Shown one piece after another: positions 52,779 through 59,904 of a DNA stretch of 64,000 bases. Made by a program: the position numbers and the translations under genes. The notes beneath the pieces are model-generated. The model was not told the origin of the DNA. It did not search any database and saw nothing but the letters and a program-made list of their open reading frames with translations. This DNA comes from Solirubrobacterales bacterium (GTDB lineage Bacteria > Actinomycetota > Thermoleophilia > Solirubrobacterales > 70-9). Every line of letters starts with the position of its first letter. The first letter of the stretch is position 1. The stretch lies in contig JAICSS010000008.1 in the NCBI GenBank assembly GCA_025936755.1, forward strand, positions 1 through 64,000, read 5' to 3'.

Positions 52779-53261
52779 TCAGTTCACCTGGGTCAGCAGC
52801 CAGAGCAGCAGGAAACCGCCGATCGCGACGACGATCAGCCAGAAGGCCAGCTGGGCCGGTGAGGGGCCGGGCGATTCGCCGCGGGCGAGGCGCCGTTCGC
52901 CTTCCAGCTCGGCGACCTCGTCGCCCTCGTCCTCGATCATCACCCCGGCGAGCACCTCGCGGGCGCGCTGGGCGTCGTTGCGGTTGACCATCAGGTCGCG
53001 CGGCCCGCTGGAGAGGAAATCGGGATTGTCGAACCCGAGGCTGCGCTTCAGCACGCTGGGGATGCCGACCTCGGAGAGCAGGCCCTGCAGCATCTCCCCT
53101 TCGATCTCGTTGCGGGCGAAGGCGACCTTGACGAGATCGCCGCCGCCGCCCCCTCCGCCACCGCCGCCGCCCTCGTCGTCGCCGCCGGAGCGACCGCCGC
53201 CACCGTGGGCGCCGCGCTTTTTCTCGCTCGCGGGAGGTTTATGCGACGTCGAGGTCGACAT
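52779..53261 (-). CDS. DUF2007-like protein with polyglycine linker and C-terminal membrane helix
   Basis: A 160-residue protein in three parts: a basic, low-complexity start with an 11-glycine run (about 1-41), a DUF2007-like alpha/beta domain (about 42-112: LVKVAFARNEIEGEMLQGLLSEVGIP...RDLMVNRNDAQRAREVL) and a C-terminal tail-anchor helix (about 137-157). DUF2007 domains resemble regulatory P-II/ACT-like folds and are of unknown role. The gene overlaps the JAMM protease gene by 23 bases, so the two are likely translated together. Confidence 0.75.
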   Translation of the reverse strand: MSTSTSHKPPASEKKRGAHGGGGRSGGDDEGGGGGGGGGGGDLVKVAFARNEIEGEMLQGLLSEVGIPSVLKRSLGFDNPDFLSSGPRDLMVNRNDAQRAREVLAGVMIEDEGDEVAELEGERRLARGESPGPSPAQLAFWLIVVAIGGFLLLWLLTQVN

Positions 53262-53637
53262 CGGCGATCTTCAGGTCGGCCAGGTCGTAGGCCTTCACGT
53301 CCGGGGCCTCTTCGTTCTCCAGCGAGACGATCACGTAGACCTGTTCCGGCCACATCCGCGCCTCGTTGACGTCGGTCTGGGAGGGGTAGGCGGCGCTGCG
53401 GGTGTGCGAGTGGTAGATACCGATCAGCTCGTCGCCGGCGCCTTCGATCTCCTTCAGCGCGTCGTACTGGCCCTGCGGGTCCATCTCGTAGCGCAGCGGG
53501 CTGTGGGCGGCGTTCTCCACCCGCACCACGCTCGTCGCCTCGCCGTCGCGGCCGCCGATCATCCCGCAGCACTCGTCCGGCAGGTCCGCGCGCGCGTGCG
53601 CGACCATCTCGTCGACCAAGGTTCGGGAGATCTTCAC
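53239..53637 (-). CDS. mec: JAMM/MPN metalloprotease (Mec-like, CysO pathway)
   Basis: A 132-residue JAB1/MPN enzyme. The complete JAMM site is visible: Glu22 in PDECCGM, then His76-Ser77-His78, Ser86 and Asp89 in HSHTRSAAYPSQTD. In Mycobacterium tuberculosis the orthologue Mec+ releases cysteine from the CysO-cysteine adduct. CysM, CysO and an E1 protein lie 2.4-7.5 kb away, so the same role is likely, possibly with removal of the CysO tail. Start is GTG 53637. The genes upstream on this strand (GH, Delta-60) are unrelated. Confidence 0.88.
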   Translation of the reverse strand: MKISRTLVDEMVAHARADLPDECCGMIGGRDGEATSVVRVENAAHSPLRYEMDPQGQYDALKEIEGAGDELIGIYHSHTRSAAYPSQTDVNEARMWPEQVYVIVSLENEEAPDVKAYDLADLKIADVDLDVA

Positions 53638-53646
53638 GTGCCGAGG

Positions 53647-54726
53647 CTAGCGGACCGCGCCCGATCCGACCCGGGCGAGGACGCGCTTCAGCGCCCCCCA
53701 GGCGGGCTTCGGCTTACCGCTCTTGTCGAGCAGGCCCGAGTACTCGCAGAAGGCGCAGATCGGGTCGGCGCCGGCGGCGTCTTTCCAGGCGAACCAGTAG
53801 GCGCCGGCGAGCCGCCAGCGCCGGCGCTCCGCCGCGAGACGGGTGAAGGCGCGGGTGAGGAACCGGGCCTGGCCGCGGAGGCCGCGATCGAAGGGGGTGG
53901 GGACCCCGGCGGCGGAGGCGAGGCCGATCTCGCTGATCAGCAGCGGCGTCCGCGCGTCCCCCGCCTGGCTCATCGCCAGCCTCGTCATCCGGATCTCGTA
54001 TTCGAGCCCCGCGACCGAGGCCGCGTAGGGATGGAGGGCGACGACGTCGAAGGCCGCCCGCGCCCCGGGCTGCCGGTACATCGCCGCCAGGAACTCCCAG
54101 GGCGGCGGCTGGCGCTCGATCGGCGCCAGGCCGGCGGCGACGATCACGGCCCCCGGCTCGCGGCCGCGGATGGCCGCGGCGCTCGCCCGCAGCAGGCGGA
54201 CGTAGGCGCGAGGGTCGGGGTCCTCCCAGAAGGCCGGGAAGTTCGGCTCGTTCCAGATCTGCCAGCGACGGACGGCGGCGCCGTGCGCCGGCGTCTGGCG
54301 CCAGAACTCACCATGGGTGCCGTAGCGGTCCACCAGCTTGCGGAGGAAGCCGCGCCAGGCGGAGAGGTCGCCGCGCCCTAGGGGCGGTCGCGCCGGGTCC
54401 GCGGCGACCCAGCCCGGCGAGCCGCCGACCTGCGGCATCACCCGCACCCCGTTCGCCGCCGCGGCCGCCATCGCCGCGTCGAGGGCGGTGAAGTCGAACT
54501 CCCCCTTGCGCGGCTCGACTTCGTACCAGCGAACCGGCAGCCGCACCGCCAGCCCGGTGCGGCCGAGTCGCTGCCAGTCCCGCGCTTCCAGTGGCGCCTG
54601 CGGGACGACGCCGAAGAAGGGCTGGGCGGCATCCGCGTGCGTCGCCGGGACGAACAGCGCGGCCAGCATCCCCAGCACCGCCGGCAGCGCCGATCGCCGG
54701 CCGCCCTCGATGCGAGGACAGAGCAC
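53647..54726 (-). CDS. clan GH-A glycoside hydrolase, exported
   Basis: About 359 residues from GTG 54726, preceded by GAGGT (a TTG at 54765 would overlap the upstream gene). The signal peptide ends near HADA. A TIM-barrel with WNEPNFPAFW (acid/base Glu) and LLISEIGLAS (nucleophile Glu) shows a retaining clan GH-A enzyme, near GH39/GH5-like xylanase or xylosidase groups. LHPYAAS and YWFAWKDAAGAD complete the barrel. Substrate unknown. It follows the Delta-60 gene by seven bases. Confidence 0.8.
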   Translation of the reverse strand: MLCPRIEGGRRSALPAVLGMLAALFVPATHADAAQPFFGVVPQAPLEARDWQRLGRTGLAVRLPVRWYEVEPRKGEFDFTALDAAMAAAAANGVRVMPQVGGSPGWVAADPARPPLGRGDLSAWRGFLRKLVDRYGTHGEFWRQTPAHGAAVRRWQIWNEPNFPAFWEDPDPRAYVRLLRASAAAIRGREPGAVIVAAGLAPIERQPPPWEFLAAMYRQPGARAAFDVVALHPYAASVAGLEYEIRMTRLAMSQAGDARTPLLISEIGLASAAGVPTPFDRGLRGQARFLTRAFTRLAAERRRWRLAGAYWFAWKDAAGADPICAFCEYSGLLDKSGKPKPAWGALKRVLARVGSGAVR

Positions 54727-54733
54727 GGCGACC

Positions 54734-55993
54734 TCAGCGATGCCGGACCAGCGGCACCTGCGCAAGCAGGGTCTTGGGACCCCGCACGCCCCCGACCAGG
54801 AGGGCCCTTCCGCGGCGCAGGAAGAGATCGTCGCCCGTGACCCAGCCGCCGAACCCGATCGTCATCCGCCCGCCCCGGCCGAAGCGTCGTTCGAGCTTGC
54901 CCGCCGGGGTGAGGGCGAAAGCGGCCAGGCGCGATCTGGACCCGAGCGGCACCTGGGAGGAGCCGACGACGACGGCGCGACCGTCCGCGGTGGCGGCGAC
55001 CCCCGACGCCGCGAGGCAGCCGCCGGGAACGCCGACTCGCGCCAGGCCGCCGTTGCCGTAGGCGGAGCTGACGCTGCCGTTCGGCCGCAGGCGCAGGACG
55101 GCGACCTTGTCGTGTTTGTACCGATCCCCGCTCGAGCTGAGGGAGGCGGCGACCATCACCCCGCCATCCGGGAGAACGGCGAAGTCGCCCTGCGGGAGGA
55201 AGAAGGTTTCCGGCGGTTCGACCTGGAACGGGATGGTCACCGTTCCCTGCTGACCGTAGGAGTCGTCGACCCTGCCGTTCCGCGTCAGCCTGATCAGGCG
55301 CCGGAAGGAGCCGCCGTCCTGGAGGTAGACGGTCCCGCCCGGGCCCGGCTTCAGCGCCGTCGGTTCCTCCGCCGGCGGCACGAAGACGCGCCCGTCGCCG
55401 CCGAAGCTGCGATCGAGCCGGCCACGGCCGGAGAGGCGCGCGGCCACGACGTCGCCGAGGATGACGCCGGTGCGAGGATCGAAGCTGGGACCGCTGCGAC
55501 CGGCGATCACGATCTTGCCGTCGGGGAGCACGGTCATCGCCGCGCCTTCGTCGTAGCGATCGCCGAGGTCGACCTCGAGGCTGCCCGCATGGCCGAAGGA
55601 GGCGTCGACCGCGCCGTCGGGGAGAAGGCGGGTGAGGACCGGATCGCTCCCTTCCCCACCCGTCAGTTTGGTCGTGAAGAGAACCAGGATTCCTCCGTCC
55701 GGCTGCACCGCAACCCGCTGCAGGGGGATATCGACGTGGCCGTCGTCGCCGAAGGCGCGGTCGACCGAACCGTTGGCCCGCAGCCGCGTGATCTTCGATT
55801 CGGCGCCCAGCCCGCTGACGAGAAGCGTCTTCGCCCTGCCATATGGCAGGGCGTCCCAGACGATGCCGAGGTGCGAGATCACCCGCTTGCCGCGGTGGCC
55901 GAAGGAGGCGGACGCGACCGCCGAGGAGACCAGCAGGCCGGCGACCAGCACCGCCACCGCCGCCCACCGCTTCCAATCTCCGCCCCGCTTCAT
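54734..55993 (-). CDS. exported Delta-60 repeat protein (beta-propeller-like)
   Basis: About 419 residues from ATG 55993 (MKRGGDWKRWAAV) with AGGTGG upstream. The signal peptide is about 9-28. Six or seven Delta-60-type repeats follow, each of the form V-PDGKIVIAG...RL-NG-DRSFGGDG (for example LPDGKIVIAGRSG, LDRSFGGDGRV, VDDSYGQQGTVT). Such secreted proteins are thought to form propeller folds; their ligands are unknown. It is co-transcribed with the glycoside hydrolase, suggesting a joint extracellular role. Confidence 0.85.
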   Translation of the reverse strand: MKRGGDWKRWAAVAVLVAGLLVSSAVASASFGHRGKRVISHLGIVWDALPYGRAKTLLVSGLGAESKITRLRANGSVDRAFGDDGHVDIPLQRVAVQPDGGILVLFTTKLTGGEGSDPVLTRLLPDGAVDASFGHAGSLEVDLGDRYDEGAAMTVLPDGKIVIAGRSGPSFDPRTGVILGDVVAARLSGRGRLDRSFGGDGRVFVPPAEEPTALKPGPGGTVYLQDGGSFRRLIRLTRNGRVDDSYGQQGTVTIPFQVEPPETFFLPQGDFAVLPDGGVMVAASLSSSGDRYKHDKVAVLRLRPNGSVSSAYGNGGLARVGVPGGCLAASGVAATADGRAVVVGSSQVPLGSRSRLAAFALTPAGKLERRFGRGGRMTIGFGGWVTGDDLFLRRGRALLVGGVRGPKTLLAQVPLVRHR

Positions 55994-56084
55994 CTCCAGC
56001 CCACCTGCCTTTCGTCGCCGAACCCTTCCGGTCCAGCAAACACGCGGCAGCAGAAGCAAGTTGCGGTGGCCTAGATCGGCGCCG

Positions 56085-57050
56085 CTACCACCAGACGGTG
56101 GAGTCCAGGTTCTCGATCTCCTCGATCGGCTTCGTGTAGACGCCGGAGGAGAGGTACTTCCAGCCGTCGTCGGGGATCAGGAAGACGACGTTGCCGGAGT
56201 CGAGCTCGCCGCCGATGCGGTGGGCGATCGCGGCGATCGCGCCGGCCGAGACACCGGCGAAGACCCCCTCCTCCTCGAGCAGTTTCTTGGTCCAGACGAT
56301 CGCGTCGCGGTTGTCGACCATGATCTTGCGGTCGAACAGGGAGATGTCGATGATCGGCGGGATGAAGCCGTCGTCGAGCGAGCGCAGGCCCTGGACCAGC
56401 TCGCCCTGTTTGGGCTCGGCGGCGACGATCAGGGTGTCGGGGTTCGCCTCCTTGAGGCGGCGGCCGTTGCCCATCAGGGTGCCGCCGGTGCCGAGGCCGC
56501 CGACGAAGGCGGTGACCTCGTCCAGCTCTTCGAGGATCTCGACCGCGGTGCCGTTGTAGTGGGCGAGCGGGTTGGCCTCGTTGCCGTACTGGTAGGGCAT
56601 GTAGAAGCCCGGGTCCTCGGCCAGCTCCAGCGCCACCTCGACGGCGCCGTTGGAGCCCTTCGCCCCCTCCGAGTAGACGATCTCCGCCCCGTACATGCGC
56701 AGCAGCTGCGTCCGCTCCTCGGTGACGTTGTCGGGCATCACCACCTTCAGCGGGTAGCCCTTGCGCCGGCAGATCATCGCCAGGGCGATGCCGGTGTTGC
56801 CGGAGGTCGGTTCGAGGATCGTGTGACCGGGTTCGATCGCCCCCTCGGCCTCCGCGGCCTCGATCATCGATTTCGCGACCCGGTCCTTGACCGAACCGGT
56901 CGGGTTGTGCCCCTCCAACTTCGCGTAGATCCGCACGTCCGGCTTCGGAGATAGCCGCGGCAGCTCGACCAGCGGCGTATTGCCGATCGACTCGACGACG
57001 TTGCCGAAGCGGCCTCCGCAGGGTCTGTTGAGTAATTGCTCTCGCGCCAT
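56085..57050 (-). CDS. cysM: CysM-type cysteine synthase (CysO-dependent)
   Basis: A 321-residue PLP enzyme. Lys55 in NPTGSVKDR binds PLP, and EPTSGNTGIALAM and GLGTGGTLMGNGR are standard. Two features place it with mycobacterial CysM, which uses O-phosphoserine and CysO thiocarboxylate: GLRSLDDGFIPPI, with the Arg equivalent to the phosphate-binding one, and the long C-terminal lid DDGWKYLSSGVY...STVWW. The ATG at 57050 lies only ~15 bases from a likely transcription start, so the leader is very short. It is divergent from an amino-acid importer. Confidence 0.9.
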   Translation of the reverse strand: MAREQLLNRPCGGRFGNVVESIGNTPLVELPRLSPKPDVRIYAKLEGHNPTGSVKDRVAKSMIEAAEAEGAIEPGHTILEPTSGNTGIALAMICRRKGYPLKVVMPDNVTEERTQLLRMYGAEIVYSEGAKGSNGAVEVALELAEDPGFYMPYQYGNEANPLAHYNGTAVEILEELDEVTAFVGGLGTGGTLMGNGRRLKEANPDTLIVAAEPKQGELVQGLRSLDDGFIPPIIDISLFDRKIMVDNRDAIVWTKKLLEEEGVFAGVSAGAIAAIAHRIGGELDSGNVVFLIPDDGWKYLSSGVYTKPIEEIENLDSTVWW

Positions 57051-57062
57051 CAGCCGCCCTTT

Positions 57063-57077
57063 ACTTCAGAAAGTGTA
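57063..57077 (-). promoter_or_regulatory. cysM -10 element with overlapping dyad
   Basis: On the minus strand TACACT (57072-57077) is a -10-like hexamer and runs directly into the palindrome ACTTTCTGAAGT (57063-57074). The same arrangement occurs before moeZ-cysO at 61121-61135. The overlap with the -10 box suits a repressor site. The -35 is not clear. Confidence 0.5.
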
Positions 57078-57187
57078 GCGACGGTTTGCCAACTCGCCGA
57101 GGGGATTCGAAAGCTCCTGCTCTGGGCATGTAAAAGCGCAGCTTGTAGGTTTTTCACGTCCGGCAAAATCTGGATCGGAGGGATCGA

Positions 57188-58009
57188 ATGAGAAAGTCCC
57201 GGTTGACCGCGCTTCTTGCGGTCCTCCTGCTCGCACTTGCGGCGGTCGCGGCGGTCGGCTGCGGCGGCGGTAGTGACACCACCGGCACCAGCGGCGGTGG
57301 CGGCAGCGCCGAAGGAGGCGGGGGCGGCGAACCGCTGTCCGTCGGCTCCGACATCCCCTATCCCCCGTTCGAGCAGGGGAAACCCGGTGAATACACGGGC
57401 TTCGACATCGAACTGATGGAAGCGATCGGGGAAAAGATCGGGCGCACGCCCGAATTCCAGGACACGTCGTTCGAAACGATCTTCCGCGACGTCGCCCAGG
57501 GCAAGTTCGAAGCGGTGATCTCGGCGGCAACGATCACCGAAGAACGCGAAAAAGAAGTCGCCTTCTCCGACCCGTACTACCTCTCCGAACAGGCGATCCT
57601 GGTCAAGGAAGGCAGCGGCGTCGGGGGCCTCGAAGATCTCGAAGGAAAGACCGTCGCCGCCCAGCAGGGCACCACGGGGCTGGAACTCGGCAAGGAAAAA
57701 GCCAATGCCGGGGAACTCCGCCCCTACCCCGAAGGACCTGACGCGATCAACGCCCTCAAGGCCGGCACCGTCGAAGCGGTGATCATCGACCAGCCGGTGG
57801 CGCAGAACGCGGTCGAAGAAGAAGGCGGCGTCGAAATCTCCGAAAGCGTCCCGACCGAAGAAAGCTATGGAATCGCGCTCGCCAAGGACAACACGGAACT
57901 CCTGAAGGAAATCAACAAGGGCCTCGCGGAAGTGATCTCCGACGGCACCTACAAAACGATCTACGAAAAGTGGTTCCACAAAGAACCGCCGAAAGAATTC
58001 CTCGGCTAG
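57188..58009 (+). CDS. family 3 solute-binding lipoprotein (polar amino acid/cystine type)
   Basis: A 273-residue lipoprotein. The lipobox ends AAVGC with Cys25, followed by a long Gly/Ser linker (26-47). The binding domain shows family 3 features: SDIPYPPFEQGKPGEYTGFDIELMEAI, VISAATITEEREKEVAFSDPYY and GKTVAAQQGTTG. Permease and ATPase follow on the same strand. The place between cysM and cysO suggests cystine or another sulfur amino acid, but ligand identity is not readable. Glu is GAA at nearly every position, in sharp contrast with the ATPase gene. Confidence 0.92.
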   Translation: MRKSRLTALLAVLLLALAAVAAVGCGGGSDTTGTSGGGGSAEGGGGGEPLSVGSDIPYPPFEQGKPGEYTGFDIELMEAIGEKIGRTPEFQDTSFETIFRDVAQGKFEAVISAATITEEREKEVAFSDPYYLSEQAILVKEGSGVGGLEDLEGKTVAAQQGTTGLELGKEKANAGELRPYPEGPDAINALKAGTVEAVIIDQPVAQNAVEEEGGVEISESVPTEESYGIALAKDNTELLKEINKGLAEVISDGTYKTIYEKWFHKEPPKEFLG

Positions 58010-58023
58010 ACCGACCTGAGCGA

Positions 58024-58047
58024 GGGGGCGCCGCCGACGGCGCCCCC
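58024..58047 (+). terminator. GC hairpin after the binding-protein gene
   Basis: GGGGGCGCCG and CGGCGCCCCC form a perfect 10-bp stem with a CCGA loop, followed by TTCTCGTCT. It lies in the 70-base gap between the binding-protein and permease genes. Such a partial terminator would keep the binding protein more abundant than the membrane parts. Confidence 0.6.
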
Positions 58048-58079
58048 TTCTCGTCTCCGGGCCCGACCAGGACAGTGCG

Positions 58080-58823
58080 ATGAGCCAGTTCTTCAACCAG
58101 TACTTCAACTTCGACGTGATGCGGGAACACTTCGGGGAAGTGCTCGTCGGCTTTCTCCAGAACCTCCTCGTCTTCGCCGTGGCGGCCGTGCTGGCGCTCG
58201 CCTTGGGGCTGTTCCTGGCGCTGCTGCGACAGCTTCCGGGCAGGAAACTGATGCCGATCCGGTTCGTGACGATCGCCTACATCGACTTCTTCCGCGCGGT
58301 CCCGATCCTGATCATCATCCTGATGATCTCCGGCGGGGTGCCGTTTCTCAGCTTCCTCCCGCAAGAAGTCCGCATCCCGCACTGGTTCGGCCGGCCGGAC
58401 CCCTTCTGGTACGGCGTCGCGGCCCTGGTGATCGTCTACGGGGCCTTCTCGGCGGAGGTCTACCGGGCGGGCATCGAAGCGGTGCCCCGCGGCCAGATGG
58501 AGGCGGCCCGCTCGCTCGGCATGAGCCACTTCCAGGCAATGCGACATGTCGTCGTGCCCCAGGGCGTGACGAAGATCCCGGCGCCGATGCTGAACGAACT
58601 CATCTCCCTGCTCAAGGACACGACCCTGGTCAGCGTCATCGCCCTGAGCGAGTCGGTCCTGGTGAGTCGCGAAGTGCTCTCCGAACGGCTGAACAGCTCC
58701 TCGCTGACGCTGACCGCAATCTTCTTCGTGATCATCATCCTGCCCCTGGCCCGGGTCGTCGACAAACTGATCGCCCGGCAGCAGCTGAAAGTCACCCGCG
58801 GCTCCCACATCGAGGTCGCCTGA
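58080..58823 (+). CDS. amino-acid ABC transporter permease
   Basis: A 247-residue permease of the HisM/GlnP class with five or so helices. The first helix (about 22-47) is followed by the FFRAVPILIIILMI entry region, and the ATPase-contact EAA loop is EVYRAGIEAVPRGQMEAARSLGM. An unusual insert, PFLSFLPQEVRIPHWFGRPDPFW, sits in the loop before helix 3. Only one permease gene is present, so a homodimer is expected. Confidence 0.92.
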   Translation: MSQFFNQYFNFDVMREHFGEVLVGFLQNLLVFAVAAVLALALGLFLALLRQLPGRKLMPIRFVTIAYIDFFRAVPILIIILMISGGVPFLSFLPQEVRIPHWFGRPDPFWYGVAALVIVYGAFSAEVYRAGIEAVPRGQMEAARSLGMSHFQAMRHVVVPQGVTKIPAPMLNELISLLKDTTLVSVIALSESVLVSREVLSERLNSSSLTLTAIFFVIIILPLARVVDKLIARQQLKVTRGSHIEVA

Positions 58824-58826
58824 GCC

Positions 58827-59591
58827 GTGGCCGAGCCGATGCTGAAGCTGCGCGGCGTCCGCAAGCGCTTCGGCTCGCTCGAGGTCTTGAAGGGGATCGA
58901 CCTCGACGTCGGCAAGGGCGAGGTCGTCTGCATCCTCGGCCCCAGCGGCTCCGGGAAGAGCACGCTGCTGCGCTGCATCAACCTGCTCGAGCCGCCGGAG
59001 GAGGGGGAGATCCTGCTCGAGAGCCAGGACATCTGCAGGGGACCGGGATCGGGCACCGGCGAGCAGAGCTGGAACCTCGACTTCGTCCGCCAGCGGGTCG
59101 GCATGGTCTTCCAGCAGTTCAACCTCTTCCCTCACAGGACCGTGCTGGAGAACGTGACGATGGCGCCGGAAAAGGTGCTGGGCCGGGCGAAGGGCGAGGC
59201 CCGGGAGAAAGGCACGGCGCTGCTCGAGCGCGTCGGCCTCGCCGACAAACTCTCCCAGTATCCGGAACGCCTCTCCGGCGGCCAGCAGCAACGGGTGGCG
59301 ATAGCGCGGGCGCTGGCGATGGAGCCGCGCGTGATGCTCTTCGACGAGGTGACCAGCGCGCTCGATCCCGAGCTGGTCAAGGAGGTCCTCGACACGATGC
59401 GGGAGCTCGCCTCGGAAGGAATGACGATGCTCGTCGTCACCCATGAGATCGGCTTCGCCAGGGAAGTCGGCGACCAGGTCGTATTCATGGACGGCGGCGT
59501 GATCGTCGAGCAGGGCCCGCCGGCCGAGGTCCTGGAGCGGCCCCGCGAGGAGCGGACCAAGCGGTTCCTGGGTCTTGTGCTGGATCGCTAG
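58827..59591 (+). CDS. amino-acid ABC transporter ATPase
   Basis: A 254-residue GlnQ/HisP-like ATPase starting at GTG three bases after the permease stop. Walker A is [16 protein letters not shown], the Q-loop [13 protein letters not shown], the signature [18 protein letters not shown], Walker [15 protein letters not shown] and the switch His in [12 protein letters not shown]. It completes the importer encoded from 57188. It is convergent with cysO, 11 bases away. Confidence 0.94.
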   Translation: MAEPMLKLRGVRKRFGSLEVLKGIDLDVGKGEVVCILGPSGSGKSTLLRCINLLEPPEEGEILLESQDICRGPGSGTGEQSWNLDFVRQRVGMVFQQFNLFPHRTVLENVTMAPEKVLGRAKGEAREKGTALLERVGLADKLSQYPERLSGGQQQRVAIARALAMEPRVMLFDEVTSALDPELVKEVLDTMRELASEGMTMLVVTHEIGFAREVGDQVVFMDGGVIVEQGPPAEVLERPREERTKRFLGLVLDR

Positions 59592-59602
59592 GAGCGCGCC
59601 CG

Positions 59603-59887
59603 CTACGCGGCGCAGGCCCCGCCGGCCATGGCGGGGAGGATGACAACGGTGTCGCCGTCTTCGACCGCGGTCCCGAGCCCGTCCAGGACCCGTACGTCCT
59701 CGTCGTTGAGGTAGACGTTGACGTAGCGGTTTAGCTCGCCGTCCTCGCCGAAGAGCTGCTCCCGGGTGTCGGGGTACTCGCCGGTCAGCGAGCGCAGGAC
59801 CTCGCCGACGTCGGCGCCGCCGGCCTCGACCTCGGCCTGGCCACCCGTTTTCGGGCGCAGGACCGGGGGGATGCGAACGGTTGCCAT
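59603..59887 (-). CDS. cysO: CysO-type ubiquitin-like sulfur carrier with C-terminal tail
   Basis: A 94-residue MoaD/ThiS-fold sulfur carrier (MATVRIPPVLRPKTGGQAEV...). The C-terminus reads VVILPAMAGG-ACAA: the diglycine (89-90) that must carry the thiocarboxylate is followed by four further residues. Mycobacterial CysO ends at the diglycine, so here a protease has to expose it; the JAMM enzyme at 53.2 kb is the obvious candidate. The gene lies 17 bases downstream of moeZ, in one operon. Start at ATG 59887 gives the usual length. Confidence 0.9.
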   Translation of the reverse strand: MATVRIPPVLRPKTGGQAEVEAGGADVGEVLRSLTGEYPDTREQLFGEDGELNRYVNVYLNDEDVRVLDGLGTAVEDGDTVVILPAMAGGACAA

Positions 59888-59904
59888 GAGGGCGGGGATC
59901 CTAC

